A stretch of 64,000 bases of DNA. Origin: Verrucomicrobiaceae bacterium (lineage in GTDB: Bacteria; Verrucomicrobiota; Verrucomicrobiia; Verrucomicrobiales; Akkermansiaceae). The notes beneath the pieces were generated by a model. The model saw nothing but the letters and a program-made list of their open reading frames with translations, did not search any database and was not told the origin of the DNA. The stretch lies in contig JAIYDP010000497.1 in assembly GCA_027487435.1 (NCBI GenBank), positions 30,137-94,136 of the forward strand. Reading direction: 5' to 3'. Numbering within the stretch: position 1 is the stretch's first letter; every line of letters starts with the position of its first letter. This document shows positions 27,002 to 38,600 of the stretch, piece by piece. Position numbers and translations under genes: made by a program.

Positions 27002-28393
27002 TTATTTGGCTTGCGGGCGTTTCTTCATCCACTTGCGGAAATCGCCACCATGCCACTCGGGAAGGGTGCGCTGATTGAGCCATTCTTGTAGCGGTTTGAG
27101 CGGGGTCATCTGAATAGGGAGATGATTCATGGCCTTGCTCATGGTCATCGCAGTGCGCCAGGTAGCGGGGGAAGTGGCGAGAGTGGCAAAGGGACTCATT
27201 GGTAATGCGCCGGGAGAATAGACTTCTTCGCGTTTGGCTTTGTCGCGCAGGCGCAACAGAAGATCGGGAATCGGGATGTCCACGGGGCAGACCTCATGGC
27301 AGGCGCCACAGAGCGAAGAAGCTTTTGGGAGGTCGGCCAATTCGGGGAATCGATCGCCAAAAAGCAAGGGCGAGAGCACCGCGCCGACGGGACCGCCGTA
27401 AGGCGAGCGATAGGCGTGGCCAGAGGCTTGGCGATAGACCGGACAGACATTTTGGCAGGCACCACAACGGATGCAACGAAGGATTTCGCGGCAGTTCGAG
27501 TCCAGCACATCGGTGCGGCCATTGTCCATGAAGACCACGTGCATGTGTTTCGGACCGGACGGTTGGGTGGGAGACTTAGGTCCCGAAATGAACTCGGTGT
27601 AAACGGTGAGTTGCTGGCCAGTAGCGGAACGCCCCAGCAGATTGAGGAAAACGCTGAGGTCGCGATCACGAGGAACGATTTTTTCGATGCCAACAAGGGC
27701 GATGTGGACATCCACAGGTGCCATTCCGAAGCGAGTGTTGCCTTCGTTGGTCACAAGAACGAGGCGACCAGTTTCTGCGGATACGAAGTTTGCGCCGGTG
27801 ATGACGGCCTGCGCTTGCATGTATTTTTCTCGCAGGTAATAACGGGCGCGATGAGTGATGGTTTGTGGGTCGTCGTTGTAATCGGCGGCAATGTTTTCGC
27901 GGAGGAAGGTTTTTGCAATATCGCGGCGGTTTTTGTGGATGATCGGCTTAACGATGTGGGAAGGAGCATCGTCGTCGAGTTGGATGATGAATTCGCCAAG
28001 GTCGGATTCGAGGCATTCGATGCCGTTTTCGATGAGATAGGGATTGAGGTGGATTTCCTCAGCGGCCATGGATTTCGACTTGGTCAGGCGATCCACATTG
28101 TGGGAGCGAAGAATGGAAAGAATCGTCGATTTGGCATCGTCTGCGGAATCGGCAAAATGAACGTGCGCGCCATTGCGCAACAAGCTTGCCTCAGCTTGGG
28201 GCAGGTATTGATCGAGATGATGCAGGGTGTGGTCTTTGATTTTTCCTGCGAGAGCGCGTAGAGCATCGGGGTTGGCGTAATCGCTGTGGAGGACCTTGTA
28301 GCGTTTCTCAGTGCCAGCGGAAGAGCCATCGATCACTGCGGCTTGCTTTTCATCGGAGATCTCGCGGGCGTATGCGTCAATCAGTTGGTGCAT
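27002..28393 (-). CDS. lutB: LutB-type lactate utilization iron-sulfur protein
   Basis: A 463-residue cytoplasmic protein of the LutB/YkgF family, the ferredoxin-containing subunit of the LutABC L-lactate oxidation complex. The N-terminal DUF162/LUD part contains GANFVSAETGRLVLVTNEGN and HIALVGIEKIVP. The C-terminal ferredoxin region carries two CxxCxxxCP clusters, CIRCGACQNVCP and CGACHEVCPVDIPIPDLL, with AYRSPYGGPVGAVLSPLLFG between them as in true LutB. The usual partners lutA and lutC are not next to it, because an unrelated CAP-domain gene lies upstream and Uma2 downstream. They may be elsewhere on the chromosome. Confidence 0.9.
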   Translation of the reverse strand: MHQLIDAYAREISDEKQAAVIDGSSAGTEKRYKVLHSDYANPDALRALAGKIKDHTLHHLDQYLPQAEASLLRNGAHVHFADSADDAKSTILSILRSHNVDRLTKSKSMAAEEIHLNPYLIENGIECLESDLGEFIIQLDDDAPSHIVKPIIHKNRRDIAKTFLRENIAADYNDDPQTITHRARYYLREKYMQAQAVITGANFVSAETGRLVLVTNEGNTRFGMAPVDVHIALVGIEKIVPRDRDLSVFLNLLGRSATGQQLTVYTEFISGPKSPTQPSGPKHMHVVFMDNGRTDVLDSNCREILRCIRCGACQNVCPVYRQASGHAYRSPYGGPVGAVLSPLLFGDRFPELADLPKASSLCGACHEVCPVDIPIPDLLLRLRDKAKREEVYSPGALPMSPFATLATSPATWRTAMTMSKAMNHLPIQMTPLKPLQEWLNQRTLPEWHGGDFRKWMKKRPQAK

Positions 28394-28500
28394 GGGAAAT
28401 AGTGTAAGGCTGTTTTCTGAAAAGGCAATGAAGATGAAGGCCGAAATCTGAGACCTTTGTCACATTGCCGCAGTGGAGACATTTCTGCGAAATGAGTTTT

Positions 28501-28974
28501 TTACGGATTCACGAAGAGATGTGTGTAGAATGTTTTTCCCTCAGCGCTTTTGGTGATACCTATGCCGGTATAGCGATAGTTTCCTAGAATGTTACGTTGG
28601 TGACCGGGACTCTTGATCCACGAGTCAACCATGTGTTTTTCTGGGGTCGAGTAGCCGTGATTGTAGCCAACATTTTCAGCCACACTCGCCTGTGGATATT
28701 GATTTTGAATCTTTGATGCGCGCCCAGAAAATTTGGCGTGATCGATTTCATCTTTCCCTTGCATGTCGATGCTGTGCGATCTAGCGATTTGGCTGAAGGA
28801 ATCGACCGAGACGAGGGGACTCAAACTTTTTGACTTACGATACTCGTTCACATAGACTAACACCTTATTTTCCATGTTCGATTGCTGTGCCGATGCAAGA
28901 ACGTTTGATGTTTCCCGCACCGCGCAGCTGGAGGCAGAGAACATCATGAGGATGGAGAATAAAACACGTTTCAT
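28501..28974 (-). CDS. CAP/SCP-domain lipoprotein
   Basis: A 157-residue CAP-superfamily protein (SCP/PR1 fold) when started at ATG 28974 (MKRVLFSILMMFSASSCAVRE). The 20 extra residues in the ORF track do not look native. SASSC resembles a weak lipobox, so it may be a lipoprotein. The domain shows ENKVLVYVNEYRKSKSLSPLV, the first CAP histidine in ARSHSIDM, IDHAKFSGRASKI, VAENVGYNHG and the closing SPGHQRNILGNYRYTGIGI. Bacterial CAP proteins are extracellular and of varied, mostly unproven function. It is probably monocistronic. Confidence 0.85.
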   Translation of the reverse strand: MKRVLFSILMMFSASSCAVRETSNVLASAQQSNMENKVLVYVNEYRKSKSLSPLVSVDSFSQIARSHSIDMQGKDEIDHAKFSGRASKIQNQYPQASVAENVGYNHGYSTPEKHMVDSWIKSPGHQRNILGNYRYTGIGITKSAEGKTFYTHLFVNP

Positions 28975-29139
28975 GGATTTGGTTCTGGAGTGATAGTTGT
29001 TTGCATCGTGATCATATTGCATGGGCAACTGCACGTTGATTTTACCCTGTGTGATAGAATCGTCCAGTCAATTTCCTTGGTCTCAAACGCCGCCTGTTCT
29101 CCAAACTTTGGAAATATGCCTTGCCATAGATCTTTCTTT

Positions 29140-30498
29140 TTATTTGCGAAGCCGCCATTGCGCTCGAATGGTTTGTGCTTTGGCTCCTGCTGCTGGACGC
29201 GGTACAAGAACGAAATCATCTGCCAGAATGGCATTTTCTGCGCCGAGGTATTCGTATTTTTCAGGATCGATGCGGCTTTCGAGAAAGGCAAGGAAAGGGC
29301 GTCCTCCGCGTTGAGAACCATTGGTGTTGATAGGCTCGTAGCTTTTCTCTCCTTGCAGCGGCTTGATTTCGAGAGAAATACCCGCATCGTCTTGCACGAG
29401 TTTTTGCGAGAAGGGCAGGGGAGCCTGCGCCATTTTCGCTGACCATGCGGGATCGCCGTAGAATGCCACCATGTCGCGATCAAACAACAGCCCTTTGCGG
29501 TCCATTGCGTTCAGATTTGCGCTGGTTTCCAATCGATGCACGAGGGCGAGTTGATTGGCGATGAAGGCTTCGGCGAAGGTGTAGCGCCCGGGTTGTTCGA
29601 CGAAATAATCCATCATACCCCAGCCCATGTAGCCATACCAAGTAGGTTCGACATATCCTGCCAGTTGTCGTACGCCAACGCTATGCATCCATGCCAGTGC
29701 CATCGCATCGGTGCCGTCCACGAGCCCCATCAAGCAATTGCCGCAGGGGAGATAGACCTTTGGGTTGTCGTTGCGCACAGGGTGTTCCTTGCGCTGCAAA
29801 TCGCGTCCGTAGATCACGCCATCGCGCGAGTGAAATGAGCCGTTTTTGTAGCTAAAGCCGGGCTGCCAGTCGCGGGTGGTGGCATGGCCGGAGGTGATGA
29901 TGAGATCGGTTTTTGGATTAGCAAAGGCGGCGGCTAATTCAGCGACGCTGTCATCATCGTCGAGCGGGAGTTCTTTCTCGGCTTCATCGACCTTTTTTAC
30001 AGAATGTCCACGTGGGGTCAATTCATCGAAGCATTCCGCTTCCTCGCACATGGTTGTGGCGATGCGCGTGCCGGAGACAGTGCGGCGGATTTCTAAGGGG
30101 TTCACTTCGTTAACAATCTTCATGGCATCATCGGCACTGCGACCGGTGATCACGCCCCAACGAGCATCGGTGTAGGGATCGGCATCGATCTGACGCATCA
30201 AGCGATGGAATTGATTGATGAATGCGCCATGGACCAGATCGCTGGTGCCGACGACCGCCACATCACGCGGATGGATTTTTTGCAGAGCGGGCAAGACTTC
30301 GCTTGGATCCTTTTCGTAAACTAAGACAGCGGCGTTATGCTTTTTAGCCAAAGCCTCAATCACCGCCTGCCATGGAGCTTGTTGGTGGGTGCTTTTCCAT
30401 GTGAGAATGGCATAAGATTCCGCAGCTGAAACGGCGGAGAAACAAGCACTAGCTACTAGCATAAAAGCGATAAGATGCATCGAATGTAACAGTCTCAT
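29140..30498 (-). CDS. Secreted protein with possible caspase-like (clan CD) peptidase fold
   Basis: A 452-residue protein with a signal peptide (MRLLHSMHLIAFMLVASACF). The pattern resembles gingipain-like C25 and other caspase-fold peptidases: a Rossmann-like N-terminal strand DVAVVGTSDLVHG, then YTDARWGVITGRSADDAMKIV, a His after a hydrophobic strand and small residues (DLIITSGHATTRDW, His205), and a Cys after the next strand (VYLPCGNCLMG, Cys252 or Cys255). The His-Cys spacing and order fit a clan CD dyad, but I have no full-length match in mind. The C-terminal part (KPLQGEKSYEPINTNG) may be a beta domain. It stands alone. Confidence 0.6.
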   Translation of the reverse strand: MRLLHSMHLIAFMLVASACFSAVSAAESYAILTWKSTHQQAPWQAVIEALAKKHNAAVLVYEKDPSEVLPALQKIHPRDVAVVGTSDLVHGAFINQFHRLMRQIDADPYTDARWGVITGRSADDAMKIVNEVNPLEIRRTVSGTRIATTMCEEAECFDELTPRGHSVKKVDEAEKELPLDDDDSVAELAAAFANPKTDLIITSGHATTRDWQPGFSYKNGSFHSRDGVIYGRDLQRKEHPVRNDNPKVYLPCGNCLMGLVDGTDAMALAWMHSVGVRQLAGYVEPTWYGYMGWGMMDYFVEQPGRYTFAEAFIANQLALVHRLETSANLNAMDRKGLLFDRDMVAFYGDPAWSAKMAQAPLPFSQKLVQDDAGISLEIKPLQGEKSYEPINTNGSQRGGRPFLAFLESRIDPEKYEYLGAENAILADDFVLVPRPAAGAKAQTIRAQWRLRK

Positions 30499-30670
30499 GG
30501 GCTAAGAATGAAGGGATGGTAAAAATGCTGCAAGAACCGATTTTGAAAGTCTAAACGAAGTGGGCTTACACAAATACTAGCAGCTATTCTACAAGCTGCG
30601 GAATATCTTTATGAGCTCGACAGCCTAGACAACGTGACGGGATTTCGCTATACGCATACGCAAGCGTCCC

Positions 30671-30907
30671 ATGAATTTTGTATCCCGATTTTTTTCATCC
30701 TATGCGATCCAGATCCGTGGAGGGGAGGCTCGTTGTGTAAAAGGTACCATGTTAAGCCACGTGATCATGGATATTTCTTCGCTCGCAGCCGATTTCGGTC
30801 TTAAGGATGGGGAAATCTGGATCGACCAACTGGGGAAGGTAAGTTTTTCTAGCGGCATACCAAAAGAACTCCACCAGAGAATCAGAAATGTGCTTTTCTC
30901 GCAGTAA
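30671..30907 (+). CDS. Small DUF3634-like protein
   Basis: A 78-residue protein. The order IQIRGGEARCVKGTMLSHVIMDI, then GLKDGEIWID and GKVSFSSGIPKELHQRIRNVLF matches my recollection of DUF3634, a small family in which the last block is the best conserved. It has no signal peptide. Function is unknown. The gene sits in a 600-base stretch between the divergent secreted peptidase-like gene and a membrane protein gene. Confidence 0.6.
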   Translation: MNFVSRFFSSYAIQIRGGEARCVKGTMLSHVIMDISSLAADFGLKDGEIWIDQLGKVSFSSGIPKELHQRIRNVLFSQ

Positions 30908-31076
30908 TTTCAGCATGTCCTATTTTGACCTATCATCTGAACAAACATCGAGCTTCAATCAAGCAAAGCGACCTGCTAGGCATCGAAGTCGAAGGGTAGT
31001 CGTATCAATCCTTGGGAAGCCAAGGGTAAATCCAAGTTAGGAGCGCTTGGCCTCATCATTTTGACAGCAATACACA

Positions 31077-31580
31077 ATGACATTTGATCCCTATACAAAG
31101 AGTTTGATTCCACAAACGGTGGGTTGGATGAGAGTTTTACGGCTTGGACTTTTTCTTAGCAGCATAGGCTGGGGCATTTCTTTCCTCTTTACGTTTTCCT
31201 CCTGGGGTTCGGCAGTTGATCACCTTTACGTGATGGGCGCTGGAATCATCGAATATCGCCCGCTACTAGACTATTGGCTGAAAATGGCATCCGCAACGTT
31301 TGGTTGCATTGGCATTGCTTCTGCTTTGGCCTGCCTCCTGCCTCGTCGGTTCGAAGGGTTGGTTTGGCTTCTCGGACCCTTTCATGCATTCATGGGAGTT
31401 GTGCTGACAGTGTCAGCCCTTTCGAACCATCTTAGCACGGATCGGCATCCTACCTTTGTCGCAGATATCTCGTTCTGCTTCCTCACCGCAGCGCTCATTT
31501 TGACCCCGATGATTTTCAGCTATCTACGCAATATGAGCCAAGAACAGCCTGTGGCCACTCCAGAAAATCACCAGCAGTGA
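31077..31580 (+). CDS. Hypothetical four-helix membrane protein
   Basis: A 167-residue protein with four hydrophobic segments: LRLGLFLSSIGWGISFLFTF near residue 20, MASATFGCIGIASALACLLP near 75, GLVWLLGPFHAFMGVVLTVS near 100 and FVADISFCFLTAALILTPMIF near 135. A short polar C-terminus follows. I do not recognise the family. It ends 47 bases before the ROK kinase start in the same direction and may be co-transcribed with it. Confidence 0.6.
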   Translation: MTFDPYTKSLIPQTVGWMRVLRLGLFLSSIGWGISFLFTFSSWGSAVDHLYVMGAGIIEYRPLLDYWLKMASATFGCIGIASALACLLPRRFEGLVWLLGPFHAFMGVVLTVSALSNHLSTDRHPTFVADISFCFLTAALILTPMIFSYLRNMSQEQPVATPENHQQ

Positions 31581-31627
31581 AGGTTTTTTTATCGACAGAA
31601 AGGTAATGGATTTTCACAGTAGAGGGT

Positions 31628-32488
31628 ATGATTGCGGGCATTGAATTGGGCGGAACGAAGACGGTGGTGGGTCTGGGAGATGGTCGTGGTCGAGTGCTGG
31701 AGCAGGTGAGATTTCCGACTACCTCACCGAGGGATACCATGGCGTGCGCTTGGACGTGGCTGCGAGATCGATTTGGCAAGTCTGGCCCTGCTGTTCTGGG
31801 GGTGGCATCATTTGGGCCGATACAGTTGGATCGGCAGGCTCTCGATTTTGGGGTTTATCTCACGACACCGAAACCTGGATGGCAGGGTTTTTCTTTGGAG
31901 GAATCGCTTCGTGAGGCGTTTCCCGAATGTCGAATGGTGCTGGAAACAGATGTGAATGCGGCATTGTTAGCAGAGCTGCGCTATGGAGCAGCGAAGGGTA
32001 TGCGTGATGTGGTATATCTGACCATTGGAACGGGGATTGGGGCGGGGATTTCTGTGAATGGTCAGTTGGTGCATGGCACACTGCATCCAGAGATGGGGCA
32101 TTTGCGGGTGCCTCGGCATGAGAATGACACGTTTGCAGGGTCTTGTCCGTATCATCGGGATTGCTGGGAGGGGCTAGCGAGTGGGGTGGCAATGGAGCAA
32201 CGATGGGGCGTGGCGGCGAAAGATTTGCCTCCCGATCATCCGGCTTGGGAGATGGAGGCGTGGTATCTGGCGCAGGGGATTCTGGCAGCGATTGCAATCT
32301 TGTCGCCGCAACGTGTCATCCTCGGTGGCGGTGTGCCGCAGGCTACTGGGTTGGTAGCTGCTACATCACGTCACCTCGATCAGCTGGGAAATGGCTACTT
32401 TGATGCCCCGGGCAATCGACTATGCCTGCCCGCTTTGGCGCAGGACGCAGGGCTCATAGGTGCGATAGAGCTAGCTGTAGCGGGTTAG
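31628..32488 (+). CDS. ROK-family fructokinase-like sugar kinase
   Basis: A 286-residue cytoplasmic sugar kinase, of the length of fructokinases of the ScrK/GmuE type. Seen are the phosphate-1 loop GIELGGTKTVVGL, ETDVNAALLAELRYGAAKG with the catalytic Asp, and IGTGIGAGISVNGQLVHG. The ROK zinc site appears as HPEMGHLRV...GSCPYHRDCWEGLASG, where His and three Cys-region ligands are in place. ILGGGVPQ closes the domain. The substrate is likely fructose or a related hexose (family inference). An AGAGGG sequence just before ATG 31628 is one of the few Shine-Dalgarno-like motifs in the window. Confidence 0.9.
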   Translation: MIAGIELGGTKTVVGLGDGRGRVLEQVRFPTTSPRDTMACAWTWLRDRFGKSGPAVLGVASFGPIQLDRQALDFGVYLTTPKPGWQGFSLEESLREAFPECRMVLETDVNAALLAELRYGAAKGMRDVVYLTIGTGIGAGISVNGQLVHGTLHPEMGHLRVPRHENDTFAGSCPYHRDCWEGLASGVAMEQRWGVAAKDLPPDHPAWEMEAWYLAQGILAAIAILSPQRVILGGGVPQATGLVAATSRHLDQLGNGYFDAPGNRLCLPALAQDAGLIGAIELAVAG

Positions 32489-32683
32489 GGTGATTGTTTT
32501 CGATCCATACGTGGAGAGGAAGCGAGGTCGATGTCGAGCTATGCCGCAGTGATGGCGTTTGGTCAATTTTCCCTATTGAAATTCATGCTGATCGAGTTAC
32601 TCAAATGGCACTAAAAAAGGTTCGATAAATATATTTTTTAAAGCTGAAAGATTGGCGTGTGATTTCAAGTTTGGATCACTGGA

Positions 32684-35600
32684 ATGAATTTCATTCCGAA
32701 TATGAAAACAAATAGCGCCCCTTGGGCAAAAGGAATCGTTCGCATTGCGAAATCAATCATCCGCTTCATCGCACTTGTCGTGAGTGCTTTGATCGGAATA
32801 TGGCAGCCACCGAAATGGATGAGCTGGATCACAGGGAAAACCATGGCTATCTTGGTAAAACGTCCGCGAACGTGGGCAGGCCTTGCATTAGGCGCTATGG
32901 TCATCACTTTCGGCTTGCTAGAGTGGCAGCGGTGGTGGGAGTTGCATCGCCCGCGAGAACGCCAGCTCGTGGCGAAGCGTGAGCTACGTTTGTCGATTTT
33001 GGTACCGCAGGAAACGACGTGGTCGGGCGGTAAGCCGACGCATGGAGCACTAAGCATTACTTTTAGCGATGCTGCCGCGCCGCTGGAGAAGATCAAGCAG
33101 GTGGTAACGGATACTGTGGAAATGAAACCAGCCGTTGCTGGGACGTTGACGTGGGAGAGTGATCGGATGTTGGTATTTATGCCACAACAAGAATGGCAAG
33201 CAGGTCAGAGTTATTCGGTGAAAGTGAACTCGGCGGTGTTTCCTGAAGAAGTCGTCTTGGCCAAGCCTGAGGCGACGTTTTCCATGCCCGCACTGCGTGT
33301 GGCGGTAGAGGAATACAAATTTTACACGCAACCGGATCAACCAGAGGTGCATCAGTTGACCGCAACGTTGCGATCGAACTACGCGCTGACGCAACAAGAA
33401 TTGCAGGCGCAAATTTCTCTGCAATCGATGGCAGAGAAACCTGAAGCATTTGCTGGTAAGGCACCGACGTTTTCGTTGACTGCGAGTGATGCTCCTAACT
33501 TGTGGTATTTGCGCAGTGCACGAGTGATCGTTCCGGCGCAATCCGAGGAGGTAAAAATCACGATTGGAAAACAACTCCGTGCCACCAGTGGTGGTGTGAA
33601 TCTTGCCAATGATGTGGTGGCCAAGGCCATCGTGCCGGATAAATTTTCCGCCATGCGCATCACCAACGATACCGGTGCGCAGATCGTCAAAAATGAACAA
33701 GGGGAACCCAAGCAGTTTTTGAGCTTCGGCACCAGTCTTGGTGTGTCTCCGCTAGCGTTGGCGAAAAATGTGAAGTTGTGGCGTTTGACTCCCGCCGATG
33801 ATCAAGAGTTGCGGGATGAGCGAAAAACCGAGAATGATGTGACAGATGCGATGTTAGCACGAGCCAAAGTGATTCCGTTAGAGCGGGTGATGGCGGAAGA
33901 CGAATCGCCTTACCCCAGTCTCCATACCTATCAATTCTTCTCGCCAGAGAAGGGCAGGTTGTTTTGTAAGATCGATGAAGGTTTTGAAGCGTTAGGTGGG
34001 TTTGCCCTGGCGAATTCGTATCGCAAGTTTGTCTCGGTGCCATCGTATCCGCTCGAGCTTGAGTGGACGGGCAAAGGAAATATCATTGCGCTGCAAGGAG
34101 AAAAAACCATCCAATTCAAAACGCGTGGGGTGAGTTTTATTCAGGTGACGTGCGGACGTGTGCGTGCTGCGGAAATCAATCACATGGTCACACAGAACGA
34201 TTATGGTGATTTTTCTGATCCATCGCTCGACAGCGGTTTCAGTAAGGATAACATTGTTCGTAGTCAGACGTTCATCATTCGAGTGGACAAGAAAAACGAT
34301 TGGGATGCTTGTTTTACCGCCTTCGATTTGAGCAAAGCGATGGCTACTGCTGATCCTAGCGATACGGAGTCATCGCGCGGGTTGTTTTTTATCGAAGCAC
34401 AAGCGGCTTATCCCTTGTTGCCAGTCGAGCAAGATACGTCGGTTAGTTCTCGCGTCGAGGAAGCGGAACGCGACTGGGAGTGGCAGTATGAGAGAGAAGA
34501 TTATTATGAAATCGATGAGAATGCCCAAGAAAAACGCTGCGTGAATCTGGATGGAACGATCGTTCCTGCGAGTGATTGGTTTGCCGATGTGAAACCCGGT
34601 GGGAAAGTGCAATGGCAGTTGCTGAGTGAGGAGGCGCGACGCTTCGTGATGATCACGGATCTCGGATTGTTAGTCAAAACGAATGCCGATGCGAGTCGCG
34701 ATGTGTTTGTGATGTCGCTACGAGGTCAAGTTCCAGTTGCGGGAGCAAAGGTGACCATGCTGTCACGAAATGGCAGTGCCCTTGCGGAAGGCATCACAGA
34801 TGCACTTGGGCGTGCTTCATTACCGAAACCGCTCGTTCCGGCAAAAGAAAAGCAAGCTGTGGCGGTCGTGGTGCGTGATGGCGCGGACATGTCTTACATC
34901 CCGCTACGCCCTGGGCAATTGCCGGCGATGGATTATTCGCGTTACGATGTGGATGGCGTGATGAGTTCGCGCACGAAAGCTGTGGAAGCTCATGTGTTTA
35001 CCGAGCGTGGGGTCTATCGGCCAGGCGATGCAGTGCATTTTGCCGGGATTGTCAAACGGCGAGATTGGCAATCAGTGATCGAAGGCTTGCCAGTGCGCGC
35101 GATGTTGCGCGATAGTGAAGGAAATACAATTGCCTCGTCCGATTTCCAATTGCCGATTGATGGATTGGTGGAAGGCAAATTCACCACCGCCGAAAATCAT
35201 CCAACGGGAGTGTATGAACTTTCCTTGTGGGTGAGGTATGAAGGCGATAATGGTGTGCGCTTTTTGTTAGGGCGAACGGCAATACGCGTGGAAGATTTCC
35301 GTCCTGATCGCATGAAAATGAAGGTCGAATTTTCACCAGCTTTGGCAAGTGGTTGGGTCAAGCCCGAGGATCTTACCGCGCAACTTACGGTCGAAAACTT
35401 ATTCGGCGCTCCAGCGGGTGAACGCCGAGTAAAAGGATCGATGTCCCTACAGCCTGCAGACTTTCGTTTTGCGGCATGGCCGAGTTATCAATTTTATGAT
35501 ACTTCGCTGTCGAAATCACAATCGATCGCAGGCAAGAATGTGGAGCTAGGAGAGGTGACGACTTCACCGCAAGGCAAGGCTAACATGGCCTTGAGCTTAT

Positions 35601-38600
35601 CGTCGATCGATCAAGTGAATTTCCGTGTGACATTGCAACTGGAAGCCTTTGAGAGTGATGGTGGACACGGCGTGCGTGAGGCGAGGAGTTTTCTCGTGTC
35701 GCCAAGAGACACGGTGGTGGGATATTCTGCTGATTGTCAGTTGGACTATTTGGGGAAAGACACAGGAGGCAAAGTTAGGATCATTGCGATCGATCAAAAT
35801 TTGCAGGCGGTGGCGCTCGAAGGGTTGCGTTACAGGGTCAATGAAACAAAGTATGTTTCTGTCCTGCGCAAAGACGAAAGTGGTAGCATGATTTATGAAT
35901 CCCAACCGCGAACGGTTTTGGTGAGCGAGGAGAAAGATCTGCGTTGGCAAGCTGGACCTAACGAGTTGTTAATCGACACCAGCAAGGTGGGGGCATTTCA
36001 GTGGCAAGTCTTGAATCAGAGTGATGAAGTCATTTGTCAATTTTCCTATCGTGTTGTAGGCAAAGGCGATGAAAGTCGAAGTCTTGAACGCGAGGCGGAG
36101 TTATCGGTGACTCTAGCAAACGCTCAGGTGCAAGCCGGTGGAGAAGTGGAAATTTCTATTGTCGCGCCCTATGTCGGATCTGGACTGATCACCCTAGAGC
36201 GCGAGAAGGTTTTGTATGCGCATTGGTTCGTAGCCGATAGCAAAACTAGCGTGCAGAAGGTAAAAATTCCCGAAGGTTTGGAGGGGACGGTGTATTGCAA
36301 CGTGTCTTTCGTTCGCTCCATGGATTCGCCCGATGTGCTCATGACTCCGTTGAGTTACGCAACTCATCCTCTGACGATACTGCCAGTGAATCGCATGATT
36401 CAAGTGAGCCTTTCAGCGCCAAAAGAAGTGCGACCTGGGCAAACTCTAACGATGAACTACAGCACCGACAAGCCGACGCGCATCATCGTGTATGCGGTGG
36501 ATGAGGGGATTCACCAAATCACTCGCTACAAACGACCAGAACCATTGGATTTCTTTTTCCGCAAACAAGCCCTTGAGGTTCGGACACAGCAGTGGTTCGA
36601 CTTGTTGTTGCCTGAGTATCGATTTCTCAAACAAAACTCCGCCTTTGGTGGAGACGGCGACGGTGAACTTGGCGCGCTTTCTTTGAGCTTGAATCCGTTC
36701 AAGCGCAAGCGCGATGCGCCGGTCGTGTGGTGGTCGGGTATTCAAAGTGCCGACTCTTCTGTTAGGGAACTACGATATCAGGTACCAGACTATTTTTCAG
36801 GTTCACTTACCATCATGGCAGTTGCTGTCAATGAAGTGCGGGCAGGTTCCGCTCAAGCATCGACCTTGGTGCGTGCGCCGTTGGTGCTAACGCCGAACAC
36901 GCCGACAAGTGTTACGCCTGGCGATGAATTTGTGGTTTCCGTCACGGTAACGAATCTCATCGAAGCGCCAAATCCTGCCGAGATTGGTTTGCGCATCGAA
37001 ACATCAAGCCATTTGCAAGTTATGGGCGATGCTGTAGCGACAGTGATTTGTGAAACCTCTCGCGAGGTTACGAAACGCTTCCGCGTCAAGGCTCTGGATT
37101 CGCTCGGATCGGCAAGCATCAAGTTCCATGCGAAATCTGGTAGCGAAACTGCGCTGCGTACAGAAACGATGAGTGTGCGTCCAGCATCGACATTTCGCAC
37201 GCAAGTGCGCAGTGCTTATGTGCGAACCAAGAAGCATGAACAAGCTGTGACTCGCAGCATGTATGATGCGTATCGTCGCAATGAAGTGGTGGCATCGCCT
37301 CTGCCTGTCGTTCTTGCGCTTGGCATGCGCGACTACATGCAAAGCTATGCCTACGATTGCACCGAACAGATTACTAGTAAGGGTTTGACCCTTTTGTCGT
37401 ATCGGGCGATGAAAGAATTGCCGCAAGAAGAGCTTGCTGCGTCACAAACGATCAATGGAATCATCGAACAATTGCAGCGTCGTCAAAGCAATAGTGGCGG
37501 CTTTGGCTATTGGCAGGGAAGCACGAGCGAAAGTGATGACTTCCTTAATGTGTATGTGATGCACTTTTTGTTAGAGGCCAAAGACGCAGGCTTTGCCATA
37601 CCTCATCAATTGATGGAGCGGGGGAATGACAAGCTCAAAGCCATTTGCTCTTCGGGCGAAATCGCAAATCTTGCCATGGCTGATCGAAAAGCGTATGCCA
37701 TCTATCTGCTGACACGCCAAGGCCAGCGCCCGAATGCTTTGCTTTCGTTGCGTGATTCTCTCCATCGAACCAAAGAGGGAACGTGGGAGACGAGGCTTTG
37801 TGGAAGTTTTCTTGCTGCCACATATCAGCTTCAACAAAAGACCAAAGAAGCTGAGGTGATCGTGAAAACATGGAAGCTTGCGGCAGCGGAAGAGTATTCC
37901 AGTGCCAAAGATAAATGGTCGAACGTGGAAGTCGATCGATTGTTGTCCTTTGCCATTCGCGCGCGGCATTTTCCTAATGCAGTGAAGGACTACGGATATG
38001 CAGATTGGCAGAAGCTCTATGGTGTCCTTTGGCAAGAAAGCTACAATACCATTACTGCGGCATACGCCACACTCGGCATGAATGAGTTTGTCAAAGTGGT
38101 CAAAGGCAATGGCTTTCGCTTTGAGATCGATGCGCTGCCACGTGATGGTTCTGCGCCATTGTCGTTGGTGAAAAGCGATGCCATTTTCGCTCAGGCTTCG
38201 TTTGCTGATGCGACAAAGGCGATCAGCTTTCGCTTGGAACAAAATGATGGCGATCAAGGTTTGTTCTATCAAGTGGTGGAAGAAGGATTTGATCGAGGAC
38301 TTCCCACGAAGCCGCAGCGAGATGGTATCGAAGTCTATCGGGAATTTTCGACAATGGATGGCAAGCCGGTCCAGACGCTGCTCGTCGGCGACTCTGTGAA
38401 AGTCACCTTGCGCGTGCGCAACATCAGCGCCATCCCTTTGGGAAATCTTGCGATGACTGATCTGCTGCCAGGAGGTTTCTCCTTAGAGCCAAACACGCTG
38501 ACACCGGGAGTCAATACCCAGCCTGGAACGGAGAGAGTTGATTTGCGCGAGGATCGCAATGTGTTTTTCTTTACCCTGCAAGGGGCGAAGGATCTGACGA

